NCBI RefSeq assembly: GCF_019222765.1
Contig: NZ_CP078145.1
Coordinates: forward strand, 6,882,001 to 6,946,000
Direction: 5' to 3'
Origin: Nocardia iowensis
GTDB lineage: Bacteria > Actinomycetota > Actinomycetes > Mycobacteriales > Mycobacteriaceae
Length of the DNA: 64,000 nucleotides
Positions 43,843-52,843 of this stretch are shown here, in pieces. The notes below the pieces were generated by a model. It had not been told where the DNA came from, did not search any database, and worked only from the letters and a program-made list of their open reading frames with translations. Both the position numbers and the translations under genes were made by a program. Every line of letters begins with the position of its first letter. Position 1 is the stretch's first letter.

Positions 43843-44946
43843 GTGAAATCAGCTAGCGAGTGCGACCAAGGGCAGACCTCCATCACCAACGCTCCGGTTT
43901 CCCGCACCACGCGCCCTACCGAGTTCGGCCGAATCTTTCCGCCGGACGAGAACTGGCTGGCACAACAGGCGCCCGAAGACATCCTGTTGCCCGAATTGCC
44001 CATAATCGACCCCCATCATCACCTCTGGTACCACCCTGGATTCCGTTATCTGCTGGAGGAATTCGCCGCCGACACGGGCAGCGGCCACCGTGTGATCGGT
44101 ACGGTCCACGCCGAGTGCATGTCGGCCTACCGAGCCGACGGGCCCACCGAGCTGCGGCCGGTCGGCGAGACCGAGTGCATCGCGACCTTGGCGGCCGCCA
44201 GCGACGCGGCGGGTGGCCCGACCAGGGTGGCCGCCGGGATCATCGGACGCGCCGACTTCGACCTCGGGCCCGACATCGTCGACAACGTCATCGAGCACCA
44301 CATCACCGCGGGTCAGGGTCGCTTCCGCGGCCTGCGGTACGCGGCGAGCTGGGACGCGAGCGCAGCGATAAAGCTCGGTCATCCCGGCGCTCGCCCGCAT
44401 ATGCTCGCCGAGCCCGCCGTTCGGGACTGCGCGCGGGTGGTCGCCGACCGCGATCTGACACTCGACCTGTGGATCCTGTTCCCCCAACTCGCCGATGCCG
44501 CCGAGCTGGCCGACGCGATTCCCGACCTGCGGCTGGTGCTCAACCACTGCGGCGCACCCCTGGGCTTCGGCCCCTACGCCGTCGACCGGGACGAGCACTT
44601 CGCCACCTGGGAACGCGGCATCCGGGAAGTGGCGCGGCGGCCGAACGTGGTCTGCAAGCTCGGCGGCCTCCTTGCCACCGCCGCCGCCTACGACTACCGC
44701 ATCGCGCCCATGCCGCCGACCTCGGAAGAGCTTGCCGCCCGATGGCGTCCGTGGTTCGACACCTGCATAGATGCCTTCGGTCCACAGCGATGCATGTTCG
44801 AAAGCAACTTTCCCGTGGAGAAGATGGGGACCGGGTACGCGACGCTGTGGAACACCTTCAAACGACTCGCGTCCGGCGCCTCACACACCGAACTGACGTC
44901 GATGTTCTCGGAAACCGCCCGCCGGACATACCGACTGGCGCGGTAA
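43843..44946 (+). CDS. Amidohydrolase family (metal-dependent, TIM-barrel) protein
   Basis: This protein of about 367 residues has the amidohydrolase_2 start IIDPHHHLW (metal-binding histidines) and later LRLVLNHCGAP. It ends with RCMFESNFPVEK, where the acidic ligand is normally found. These enzymes hydrolyse lactones, esters or amides of small molecules. The GTG at 43843 is the best supported start, but no ribosome-binding site is visible, so a leaderless mRNA is possible. It heads an operon with an SGNH hydrolase and a thioesterase. Confidence 0.82.
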   Translation: MKSASECDQGQTSITNAPVSRTTRPTEFGRIFPPDENWLAQQAPEDILLPELPIIDPHHHLWYHPGFRYLLEEFAADTGSGHRVIGTVHAECMSAYRADGPTELRPVGETECIATLAAASDAAGGPTRVAAGIIGRADFDLGPDIVDNVIEHHITAGQGRFRGLRYAASWDASAAIKLGHPGARPHMLAEPAVRDCARVVADRDLTLDLWILFPQLADAAELADAIPDLRLVLNHCGAPLGFGPYAVDRDEHFATWERGIREVARRPNVVCKLGGLLATAAAYDYRIAPMPPTSEELAARWRPWFDTCIDAFGPQRCMFESNFPVEKMGTGYATLWNTFKRLASGASHTELTSMFSETARRTYRLAR

Positions 44947-44974
44947 CTCTCCGCGACCTCGTAAGGAACCCACC

Positions 44975-46165
44975 ATGACAGACTGGATCACTACCCCGAT
45001 CGAATCCCGCATCCTGCGTGGCGCGCTCGATCTGGAACACACCGCACACGGCGTGCTGCCACACCGGCTGCCCGCGTGGGCGCGCAAGCAGTTCCCCGAC
45101 AATTATCTGGCGATGGTCGAGGCCCAACCCACCGGCGTGCGGCTGGCCTTCCGGACCGCGGCGACCGCCATAGAGCTGGATGCGCTGCCCACCAGAATCG
45201 TCTATCAAGGCGCGCCGCCGCCTCCGAATGGCGTCTACGAACTGCTCGTGAACGGTGAGCCTGCCGGTCGCGCCAGCGTGCCGGGCGGCACCCGGCACAT
45301 TACCGACATGGCCACCCAATCCACCGTCACCGAGCCCGGATCGGCAGGCACCATCCGATTCACCGGACTGTCCGCCGACCCGAAGGATGTCGAAATCTGG
45401 CTCCCGCACACCGAGATCACCGAATTGGTCGCGCTGCGTACCGACGCACCGGTCGAGCTGGCCACGGACCGCGGCCGCCCGGTGTGGCTGCACCACGGCA
45501 GTTCGATCAGCCACGGCGCCAACGCCGACCGCCCGACCGCGACCTGGCCCGCGCTGGCCGCGGCCAGGGGCGGGGTCGACCTGATCAACCTGAGTCTGCG
45601 CGGCAACTGCCTGCTCGATCCGTTCGTCGCGCGCACCATCCGGGACACCCCGGCGGACCTGATCAGCCTCAAGATCGGCATCAACCTGGTCAATACCGAC
45701 CTCATGCGGTTGCGTGCCTTCACCCCGGCGGTGCATGGCTTCCTCGACACCATCCGCGAGGGTCACCCGAGCACGCCGCTGCTGGTCGTCTCCCCCATCC
45801 TCTGCCCCATCCACGAGGACACCCCGGGCCCCGGCACCCTCGAATTCGACGGCAAGCGAGTGATTTTCCGCGCGCTCGGTGACCCGGCGGATCGGGCGGC
45901 CGGGCGGCTGACCCTCAATATCATCCGCGACGAACTCGCCCGCCTCACCAAGCAACGCGCGGCCGACGACGCGAACCTGCACTATCTCGATGGCCGTTCG
46001 CTCTACGGCGAACCGGACTTCGTCGAGCTGCCCCTGCCCGACCAGCTCCACCCAAACACCGCCACTCACCGCCGCATCGGAGAACGCTTCGGCGAGTTGG
46101 TATTCGGTGACGACGGCGTGTTCGCCGCCGTAGCAGGCCGCCAGCAGAACCACGGGCAGCCTTAG
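44975..46165 (+). CDS. SGNH/GDSL-type hydrolase
   Basis: This 396-residue protein has an N-terminal beta-rich domain (about 1-165) like that found before some GDSL esterases. An SGNH domain follows, with PVWLHHGSSISHGANAD (catalytic serine block), GGVDLINLSLRGN (block II), ISLKIGINLVNTD (block III) and LPDQLHPNTATHRRI (DxxH). It should hydrolyse esters. It is 28 bases after the amidohydrolase with AAGGA before the ATG. No signal peptide, so the substrate is cytoplasmic. Confidence 0.83.
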   Translation: MTDWITTPIESRILRGALDLEHTAHGVLPHRLPAWARKQFPDNYLAMVEAQPTGVRLAFRTAATAIELDALPTRIVYQGAPPPPNGVYELLVNGEPAGRASVPGGTRHITDMATQSTVTEPGSAGTIRFTGLSADPKDVEIWLPHTEITELVALRTDAPVELATDRGRPVWLHHGSSISHGANADRPTATWPALAAARGGVDLINLSLRGNCLLDPFVARTIRDTPADLISLKIGINLVNTDLMRLRAFTPAVHGFLDTIREGHPSTPLLVVSPILCPIHEDTPGPGTLEFDGKRVIFRALGDPADRAAGRLTLNIIRDELARLTKQRAADDANLHYLDGRSLYGEPDFVELPLPDQLHPNTATHRRIGERFGELVFGDDGVFAAVAGRQQNHGQP

Positions 46166-46205
46166 CGGTACCGTCGGAGGCCAGCCGGACCGCTAGGAGC
46201 CACCG

Positions 46206-47027
46206 TTGACTCGAATGATCGCCCCGCCACATCCCTTCGACGCCGCTATCGAGCTGGCGCCCGCCGGAGACGGGAATTTCACCGGACACACCACCCCGGA
46301 CTACGCCAACATGGTCGGCCCGTTCGGCGGGATCACCGCGGCCACCTTGGTGCGTGCGGTGCAACAGCATCCGGAGTGCCTCGGTGAACCGGTGTCGATC
46401 ACGGTCAACTACGCGGGCCCGATCGCCGAGGGCCCGTTCTCGATATCGGCACATCCGGTCCGGACCAACCGGACCACCCAGCACTGGACGCTGTCGCTGG
46501 ACCAGAACGGCGCTGTCTCGACGACCGCGACGGCCGTATTCGGCACCCGCCGCGAGACCTGGGCGGGCACCGAAGCCGCGGCGCCCATCGTTCCGCCGGC
46601 CGAAACCGTCGCGCCCGAACAGTTTCCCGAGTTCATCGCGTGGGCCCGCAACTATGAGATGCGGTTCGTCGAGGGCGGCCTACCCAGCCCCGACGCCGGT
46701 GAACAACCCACCTCCACCACCACGCTGTGGACCCGCGACGTACCGGCTCGGCCGCTGGACTATCCGGCGCTGACTGCCCTCAGCGACGTGTTCTATCCCC
46801 GGGTGGTACTGCGCCTCGGCCGACTGGTGCCCGCGGGCACTGTGTCGCTCACGGTGTACTTCCACGCGGACAACGACCTGCTCGCAGACCAATCCGATCG
46901 CCCGGTGCTCGCCACCGCCCGGTCCCACCGATTCGGCCTTGGGTTCTTCGACCAATCGGCTCAACTGTGGGGACACGACGGAGCGCTGCTCGCGACGAGT
47001 CACCAGTTGGTGTACTTCAAAGGCTGA
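46206..47027 (+). CDS. Acyl-CoA thioesterase-like (double hotdog) protein
   Basis: This 273-residue protein is a TesB/4HBT-type double hotdog: GPFGGITAATLVRAVQ near the start and SLTVYFHADN with ARSHRFGLGFFDQSAQLW later. Such enzymes hydrolyse acyl-CoA thioesters. A TTG at 46206 is chosen with AGGAG upstream; an ATG three codons later is also possible. It is the third gene of the amidohydrolase operon. Confidence 0.8.
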   Translation: MTRMIAPPHPFDAAIELAPAGDGNFTGHTTPDYANMVGPFGGITAATLVRAVQQHPECLGEPVSITVNYAGPIAEGPFSISAHPVRTNRTTQHWTLSLDQNGAVSTTATAVFGTRRETWAGTEAAAPIVPPAETVAPEQFPEFIAWARNYEMRFVEGGLPSPDAGEQPTSTTTLWTRDVPARPLDYPALTALSDVFYPRVVLRLGRLVPAGTVSLTVYFHADNDLLADQSDRPVLATARSHRFGLGFFDQSAQLWGHDGALLATSHQLVYFKG

Positions 47028-47208
47028 CCGCGCGGGCGACGAGGGTTCGACCTGCCGAAATCTCTCGAACATGCTGTGGCGCTTGATCAACTGAAGCTGA
47101 CCGAATGGGCGGTGACAAAGACAATAAGGTGTCAACCGGGCTGTTCTGTTGCGGTCACTCGCCGGACAGCTCGGGGGTCTGGACTCGGTGCGAGAAAGGG
47201 GTCCAGTT

Positions 47209-48177
47209 ATGCGTCCAACCCCCATTGCCTGGATGACCATTGCCGCGATCGCTGCCGGCGTCCTCGCGTCGCCGACCGCCGCGGCCGAGCCGAGCGGTAC
47301 GCCGGGGTCGGGATCTCGCTATCCGGTCTCCTACCTGTTCAACGATGCGGTGCAGCGGGAGGCGGAGCATCCCGGCGCGCCACCGACCGGCGCGAACGAT
47401 TGGGCGTGCAAACCCAGTGCGCGCCATCCCGATCCGATTGTGCTGGTGCACGGCGGGCCCGAGACCGTGCGATTGGACTGGGGTGCGCTCGCCCCGCTGC
47501 TGGCGAACAACGGCTACTGCGTGTTCGCCCTGACTTACGGTGCGATCCCGGGGATGCCACCACCGCTCGGCGTGCTCGGCGGCCTGCTGCCGATCGAGCA
47601 GAGCGCACAGCAGTTGCGTGATTTCATCATCAAGGTGCGATCGGCGACCGGCGCGCACAGCGTCGACATCGTCGCGCACTCGGAAGGCAGTCTGGTCGCC
47701 GACTACTACGCCAAGTTCCTCGGCGGGGCCAACAAGATCGGCCGACTCGTCTCGATCGGTCCGGGCTGGAACGGCACCAGCTCCCTCGGGTTCGGGGCCC
47801 TCTTCACGGCGCTTGCCGCCAGAACGCGGCTGACGCCGGTGCTCAGCGCCGTCGTGGATCCGGTCTGCGCCGCCTGCTTGCAGATTCAGACCGGCTCGGA
47901 ATTCCTGCGCAAGCTCACCGCCGGTGGCGCGGCGGTGCCCGGCGTCGCCTACACCAATATCGTCACCACCCACGACGAATTCGTGGTGCCCTACTCCAGC
48001 GGGCTGCTGCAAGGTCCGGACGTCGCCAACCATGTCGTCCAGGACTACTGCCCCGGCGATCTGACCGACCATCTGCTACTGCCCTATGACAAAGTGGTCG
48101 CCCAGCTCGTGCTCAACGCACTGGATCCGAGCGACACCGCACACCCCACTTGCACGAGTACTCCACCGAACAGCTGA
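47209..48177 (+). CDS. Secreted lipase, class 2-like alpha/beta hydrolase
   Basis: This 322-residue protein has a signal peptide (cut near ASPTAAA-EP) and an alpha/beta-hydrolase fold. It has DPIVLVHGGPE (oxyanion region), VDIVAHSEGSLVADYY (nucleophile, HSEGS) and LTDHLLLPYD with the likely catalytic histidine. It resembles actinobacterial LipA/LipB-type triacylglycerol lipases. The ATG at 47209 has an AAAGGGG-type site. It ends at a strong hairpin. Confidence 0.88.
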   Translation: MRPTPIAWMTIAAIAAGVLASPTAAAEPSGTPGSGSRYPVSYLFNDAVQREAEHPGAPPTGANDWACKPSARHPDPIVLVHGGPETVRLDWGALAPLLANNGYCVFALTYGAIPGMPPPLGVLGGLLPIEQSAQQLRDFIIKVRSATGAHSVDIVAHSEGSLVADYYAKFLGGANKIGRLVSIGPGWNGTSSLGFGALFTALAARTRLTPVLSAVVDPVCAACLQIQTGSEFLRKLTAGGAAVPGVAYTNIVTTHDEFVVPYSSGLLQGPDVANHVVQDYCPGDLTDHLLLPYDKVVAQLVLNALDPSDTAHPTCTSTPPNS

Positions 48178-48201
48178 CCGCCGCACCACGACAAAAGGCG
48201 C

Positions 48202-48227
48202 CGCCGGACTCGTCGTCGAGTCCGGCG
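48202..48227. terminator. Terminator hairpin between convergent genes
   Basis: Eleven-base perfect inverted repeat CGCCGGACTCG with a four-base loop, between the lipase gene and the CAP-domain gene on the other strand. It may serve both. Confidence 0.7.
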
Positions 48228-48267
48228 ACGCCGCTCTGGTCCTGAGGCTTCCGCAGTTAGCCGCGTG

Positions 48268-49290
48268 CTACCAGCGGCCCTGACCGACGAGCTTTCGGAA
48301 GAAGTCGTTCACCGGCGCATCGAAGCCGTTGCTCCACGGATCCCAAGACGAATCACCCCCGTTGTTCGACGGCGAATCGAACCCATTACTCCACGGATCC
48401 CAGGACGAGTCAGCGCCGTTGCCCGAGTCGGCCGTGCCCCACGGATCCCACGACGAATCACCCCAGGGATCCCACGAGTTACCCCCGTCTCCGGGAGCTG
48501 AATCGGTGTTGTCACCCCATGGGTCCCAAGACGAGTCACCGTTATCCGAACCATCGCCCCAGGGATCCCAGGAATCGCCGCCATTGTCCGAAGGCGAATC
48601 GGAGCCGTCGCCCCACGGGTCCCACGGCGAATTGTCCCCATTGTCCGGAGCGCCATCGGAGCCATCACCCCAAGGGTCCGAGGGCGATCCGTCGCCCGAA
48701 GGTTTGTCGCCGCCATCCGAAGGCTTACCGGCTCCGGGCTTACCGGCCCCGTCATCAGCAGGCTTACCACCGCCGGGCTTGTCGGCGTCGCCTTTCCGGT
48801 TGGACGTACCGAAATCCTGTGTCCAGTAAGGGGTGCCATTGCCGCTCTTGGCATAGCCGACGCCGATGTCGCGGAGTCCGCAGTTCAGGATGTTGGCGCG
48901 GTGACCCGAGCTGTTCATCCACGCATCGACTACCTCGGACGGACTCCTTTGCCCCTCGGCGATATTCTCCGCCCAGGTCTGCGCCCGATAGCCCGCCGCG
49001 CGGATCCGATCGCCCGGATCGCCTTTCGACGAGTTGTGATCCAAGAAGCCGCCCGCGGCCATATCCTCCGTGTGGGCCTGCGCGGCTTCGGTGAGCTGAC
49101 TGTCGGCTTTCAAGGCGGGACAGCCGGCCTTGGCGCGTTCATTATTGGTGAGGCTGACCACCGCGTCGGCGGCGGATTGGCCTGATGGTGCGGCCTGGGC
49201 CGCGGGTGCTCCGGCAACGGCGCACAGCGCGAAAGCCGATACGCCGACCGCGGTGGAAAAGGTCAACATTGTTGCGGGGGAAAAACGCAC
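48268..49290 (-). CDS. Secreted CAP-domain protein with WDPW-repeat tail
   Basis: This 340-residue protein has a signal peptide (cut near PAAQAA-PS). A CAP (SCP/PR1) domain covers residues about 40-170: QAHTEDMAAGGFLDHNS, TWAENIAEGQRSPSEVVDAWMNSSGHRANILN and DIGVGYAKSG, with the typical His-Glu-His pattern. A Gly/Asp/Lys-rich linker follows, then about 125 residues of repeats, DSSWDPWGDGSDS-like, with seven WDPW and one SDPW. A C-terminal amphipathic stretch (DFFRKLVGQGRW) ends it. CAP proteins bind or cleave envelope targets. Confidence 0.87.
   Translation of the reverse strand: MRFSPATMLTFSTAVGVSAFALCAVAGAPAAQAAPSGQSAADAVVSLTNNERAKAGCPALKADSQLTEAAQAHTEDMAAGGFLDHNSSKGDPGDRIRAAGYRAQTWAENIAEGQRSPSEVVDAWMNSSGHRANILNCGLRDIGVGYAKSGNGTPYWTQDFGTSNRKGDADKPGGGKPADDGAGKPGAGKPSDGGDKPSGDGSPSDPWGDGSDGAPDNGDNSPWDPWGDGSDSPSDNGGDSWDPWGDGSDNGDSSWDPWGDNTDSAPGDGGNSWDPWGDSSWDPWGTADSGNGADSSWDPWSNGFDSPSNNGGDSSWDPWSNGFDAPVNDFFRKLVGQGRW
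48333..48690 (-). repeat. Coding repeats for WDPW units
   Basis: Eight degenerate copies of a motif around GGATCCCA (S/W-D-P-W codons), spaced unevenly by 20 to 70 bases, within the CAP-protein gene. Spacing varies in multiples of three. Recombination could change copy number. Confidence 0.7.
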
Positions 49291-49328
49291 AATTTCCTTC
49301 GAGAGTCGTAATGCCTATATGACGCGTA

Positions 49329-50003
49329 TCAGTTGTTCGTGCTTGGGCCGAGCGAGAGCGGACTCCAGTCGTTGTCCTCGGGGGGCGCGACGGTCGCGTG
49401 CCGTGCCTTCGGGCTCGGGCTGCCGTTGCCGCCGGTGAGCAGCTGGACCAAACCCCTCGCCAGTACCGGGCCGACCTCCTTGGCCAGCGCCTTCAGCACG
49501 GTCTCGAGCGGACCGGCCAGCGCCGCGCTACCGGAAGCGAGCTCGCCCGCGCTGCCGGTGAGCGCCGAGCTACCGCTGCCACCGCCCTTCGCAAGCGCTT
49601 CGAGAGCGGAGCTACCGGTGTTCAGGATCGAACTGCCCGCGTCGAGCAGATCCGCATCGCCCTTACCCGGCTTGGCGGTGTTGCCCGGCTTGCCGTGCTT
49701 GCCGGTGCCACCCGGCTTGGCGGCCGGTCGATCGGTGCGCGGGGACGGCCGCTTGGCGGGGGTGGGAGTAACACCTTCCGGACGGTTGGGGTGCTGGTAG
49801 GAGGCGGGCGCCACCGCGGTCGCCGCCACCTGCTTCGGCGGCGCCACCCACACGTCGTCACTGACCGTCGCGTTGGTCCCGTTCGCGATGGCCTGTCCCG
49901 CACCGGCGTTGGCGGAAACCGCCAGGCTGATCAGCGTGGCCGTGGACAGCACTGCCACGCGCGCAGGGACGACATTATTTCGTGGTGCGCTGTGCTTCCC
50001 CAT
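49329..50003 (-). CDS. Secreted low-complexity protein, unknown function
   Basis: This 224-residue protein starts MGKHSAPRNN with a hydrophobic segment ending in VSANAGAGQA, likely exported. It has a Pro/Lys/Gly-rich middle (KPGGTGKHGKPGNTAKPGKG) and an Ala/Leu/Ser-rich helical part (GSSALEALAKGG...GPLETVLKALAKEVGPVLA). The MGKHS start is common in actinobacterial secreted proteins. It is on the same strand as the CAP protein gene, 38 bases before it. No family was recognised. Confidence 0.6.
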   Translation of the reverse strand: MGKHSAPRNNVVPARVAVLSTATLISLAVSANAGAGQAIANGTNATVSDDVWVAPPKQVAATAVAPASYQHPNRPEGVTPTPAKRPSPRTDRPAAKPGGTGKHGKPGNTAKPGKGDADLLDAGSSILNTGSSALEALAKGGGSGSSALTGSAGELASGSAALAGPLETVLKALAKEVGPVLARGLVQLLTGGNGSPSPKARHATVAPPEDNDWSPLSLGPSTNN

Positions 50004-50847
50004 GAGATGCCTTCCTTCGAAATGATCGATGGCGAAGCCGACAGCCCACCGCTTGGTACGACCGGATTCGAACTTGCTGGTCGGAGCCGTTCGACCGCCG
50101 CTCTGCGGTCAAGTACGCGGCGTCACGGGCTGCCGGCTTCCGTTTCGGAGCGTAGAACTCGCCAGAGCGGCGAACAAGCAAGGCCGGGGCTTCTTACATC
50201 GAATCAAGATCCGATTAAGAGACACTTCGGACACGCGATCACAGCCAGATCACACAACCAAGTCGCCGCCGATCACCGCGAGATCACATTGCGGTTGCAG
50301 GTCGCCGACCGGCCCGATTTCTCGGTGAATTATCGTGAATGCGAAGCCCATGTCGGAATTGTCCGATCAGCCCCGGTTGTTAGCCGAACTCACATTGCTT
50401 CAGCTTTCCTTGAATTAGCACCATACGAAGGCCCTTTGTGGTCAAAATGGTTGCGCGCCGGGTTCCTTCGAGTACGCAGGAAGGGCACCACCCATCGGCG
50501 AACGAACAGCGATCCCCCCAGGTAACAGGTGTGTACGAGTGATTCAGTTGAAGCTACAAAGTGATACAGGCCACAGGCAGGTTTAGCGTGACGTAACGTT
50601 TGACGTAGCGATCGCCGCAGTAGATACTGCTTGCACACCAATCGGCGTTACATCTCGAAGGCAGACCTTTCCGGCACTCGCCACATCAATTCGCGGATGA
50701 ACGCACAGTAAACGAAAGAATGTGATGTGCTTGCCGGTCGATGTCGACCGACACTTGCTACGACTCGGCGACGGAATGCTCACTTAATTTTCAGTGATGG
50801 ACCGAAGGTGCGGCGAATGAGCCGACGGCTCGATACGAAGGTTGCCG
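50004..50847. other. Intergenic region before LysR gene
   Basis: About 840 bases, lower in G and C toward the LysR side. Open frames here lack ribosome-binding sites and recognisable content. A tRNA-like GTTCGAATCC stretch near 50069 has no matching stem. This region may hold the LysR promoter and the secreted-protein promoter; I see no clear structure. Confidence 0.4.
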
Positions 50848-51828
50848 ATGTCTGATTACCCCTTGCTTACCGCTAATACAATCACGCTGCGACAGTTCGA
50901 TTACTTCGTGAACTCGGTGCAACTGGGTTCGCTGTCGGCTGCGGCAAGGAGGTTCGGAATAACCCCGTCCGCGATGTCGCAGCAGATCGACGCGCTGGAG
51001 AGTTCACTCGGCCGTAAGCTGTTCGATCCACGGTCGCGGCGGTCGCGGCTCACGAAGTTCGGCCGGGAGTTCTTCGCCCAGGCCTCCGATGTCGTCGACT
51101 CCGCCCGTCAGGCGATGGCCATGGGCCAGACCTTCGGCGACGGTGTGATGACCGTTGGAACAACACCGACGATCGCGCAGAAACTGCTGCCGCCGCTGAT
51201 CTATCGAATGCGCCACGAACGCAACATCGACAGCATCGAGGTGCGCTCGTTCACCGATCTCCGCGAGCTCTACGCGACACTGGACGAGGGTGCCCTCGAT
51301 CTCGCGGTCGGACCGCTCGAACAGTCCACCTCGAAGGTCGTGCACTGCTTCGGCGAGGAAGAACTCGTCGTCGTCTGCCATCACAGTCACCGCAACAGCT
51401 TCGACGGCTCATGGAAACAGCTGGTCGAGGCGCCGTGGATTCGCTGCGGTTCGAATTCCGATCTCACCGACGCCGTTTCGCGGGAGGCGGGCCGCGCCGG
51501 AGTACACATCCGTTTCACGGTCCGCGCGCCAGACGTGACCACCGCACTGAGCCTGGTGGAACACGGCGTCGGCATCGCCCTGGTGCCGAAAATGGCGCTG
51601 CACGGATCATCCCGGCACGTCTCCATCATTCGACTGCCCCGGCCGATCCGGCGTGAACTGACCGTGCACGCCAGAGACAAGTCACAGCACGTAGAGAAGT
51701 TCCTCGAGGCGATCACCGATTCCGATCTCGTCCGAAAGTTCGGTGCCGCAGGCCTGTTGGAAACCCGCAGAACGGAACCGACAGTGGTGCGCCGGGAACC
51801 GGTACCCGCACAGCCGCTGTCGAACTGA
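50848..51828 (+). CDS. LysR family transcriptional regulator
   Basis: This 326-residue protein has a LysR HTH (LRQFDYFVNSVQLGSLSAAARRFGITPSAMSQQIDALESSLG). A substrate-binding domain follows (about 95-300, with ALDLAVGPLE and ELVVVCHHSH). The ATG at 50848 follows GAAGG. It has no divergent partner, so its target is not evident. Two strong hairpins follow it. Confidence 0.9.
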   Translation: MSDYPLLTANTITLRQFDYFVNSVQLGSLSAAARRFGITPSAMSQQIDALESSLGRKLFDPRSRRSRLTKFGREFFAQASDVVDSARQAMAMGQTFGDGVMTVGTTPTIAQKLLPPLIYRMRHERNIDSIEVRSFTDLRELYATLDEGALDLAVGPLEQSTSKVVHCFGEEELVVVCHHSHRNSFDGSWKQLVEAPWIRCGSNSDLTDAVSREAGRAGVHIRFTVRAPDVTTALSLVEHGVGIALVPKMALHGSSRHVSIIRLPRPIRRELTVHARDKSQHVEKFLEAITDSDLVRKFGAAGLLETRRTEPTVVRREPVPAQPLSN

Positions 51829-51842
51829 GGCGTCAGCCGCGC

Positions 51843-51871
51843 GGTCGTGCCGGTGATTCACCGGCACGACC
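51843..51871. terminator. Terminator hairpin 1 after LysR gene
   Basis: A 14-base perfect inverted repeat (GGTCGTGCCGGTGA) with a one-base centre, 14 bases after the LysR stop. Confidence 0.75.
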
Positions 51872-51881
51872 CACATAACGA

Positions 51882-51922
51882 AAAGTGCCGCAGGGCCCGG
51901 CTTTCCGGTCCTGCGGCACTTT
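51882..51922. terminator. Terminator hairpin 2, bidirectional
   Basis: AAAGTGCCGCAGG and its complement (13 bases) around a 15-base loop, ending in TTT on the plus strand and AAA on the minus side. It lies between the convergent LysR and iron-boxed genes and suits both directions. Confidence 0.8.
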
Positions 51923-51951
51923 CGGTCTGAACCTTCAGCGGTTCACCGGCA

Positions 51952-52656
51952 TTACTTGGCCGGCGGCACGAACGGCTGGTTGATGGTGGTGAAGTACTGA
52001 ATCGCCGCACCGATCGCGAAGGGCGCGGTAATGAAAATCTGTCCCGCGATCGTGCCCAGCGCGCCCATGGCCGCCGCGCCGCCGAGGCAGCCCGCGATGA
52101 TGCCACCGACGAACGGACCGAACAGGCCGACAATGGTGCCACCGACGACCAGTCCGCCCAGCGCGCCACCGAGCACACAGCCGACAGCCGCGCCGCCGAG
52201 CCCGCCCACGAGCGTGGCAATGCTGGCACCAAGGCTGATCGTGCCGGTCATCCGGCTCCACGCAGCCTGCTCACGGTCGTACTCGCTCTTCCAGGGCGCC
52301 TTGTCCTCGAACGGCAGGGCAACCGGCTTGTAGACGGCCTTGTCCATCGCCAACTGCGGAGTCAAAGTAGCGGTGCGGCCCGCGATATCGGCGGCGATGG
52401 GGAATTCGAAGTCATCCACCCGGAACTTCAACGGGGTGCCCGCGACGACGGTGCCGTCGGCGGCCTTGATCTTCAGCGCGTCGTCCTCGACGACGATGGA
52501 ACCGGCATCGATGGAAACGATGGACTGCGTGTCGGTGGCCTTGGCGGTGAAATTGATCGGCGCGTCAGCGGCCGGTTCGGCGATCGCGGTGCCCGCGGTG
52601 ACGCCGAGCGCGGCGATCAGCAGCGTGGCCGTCGCGGCGAAGTTCCTCATCAGCAT
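51952..52656 (-). CDS. Secreted protein of unknown function under a putative iron box
   Basis: This 234-residue protein has a signal peptide (cut near AGTAIA-EP). A beta-type region of about 90 residues follows (INFTAKATDTQSIVSID...FRVDDFEFPIAADIAG). The C-terminal part is long, glycine-rich and hydrophobic (GLGGAAVGCVLGGALGGLVVG, GGIIAGCLGGAAAMGAL), like glycine-zipper membrane segments. AAGGA precedes the ATG. The IdeR-like box 40 bases upstream and its place beside the siderophore locus point to a role in iron uptake or the envelope. No family was recognised. Confidence 0.7.
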   Translation of the reverse strand: MLMRNFAATATLLIAALGVTAGTAIAEPAADAPINFTAKATDTQSIVSIDAGSIVVEDDALKIKAADGTVVAGTPLKFRVDDFEFPIAADIAGRTATLTPQLAMDKAVYKPVALPFEDKAPWKSEYDREQAAWSRMTGTISLGASIATLVGGLGGAAVGCVLGGALGGLVVGGTIVGLFGPFVGGIIAGCLGGAAAMGALGTIAGQIFITAPFAIGAAIQYFTTINQPFVPPAK

Positions 52657-52696
52657 TCTTGGAAATCCTTCATGGGTATGGTCGGGACGCCTGAGC

Positions 52697-52715
52697 TTAG
52701 GTTAGCCACACCTAA
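52697..52715. promoter_or_regulatory. IdeR/DtxR-type iron box
   Basis: TTAGGTTAGCCACACCTAA matches the 19-base mycobacterial IdeR consensus TTAGGTTAGGCTAACCTAA at 16 positions. It lies 40 bases before the secreted-protein start at 52656 and after the end of the N-monooxygenase gene, so it should repress the former when iron is ample. Confidence 0.8.
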
Positions 52716-52843
52716 TCCTGTCAACACCGTCGATTCCCCATCGGTCACCGGCTACCGGCATGCGGCACCGTCCCGGCGGCCCAAGGCGGACACCGGGATA
52801 CCTGCGACCGCCGGGTCGGCGGCACAACGGATTCGACGTGGCG

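Noticed and set aside
50055..50100. tRNA T-loop-like sequence GTTCGAATCC on the minus strand
   Set aside because: The flanking bases do not pair, and no acceptor or anticodon stem can be drawn.
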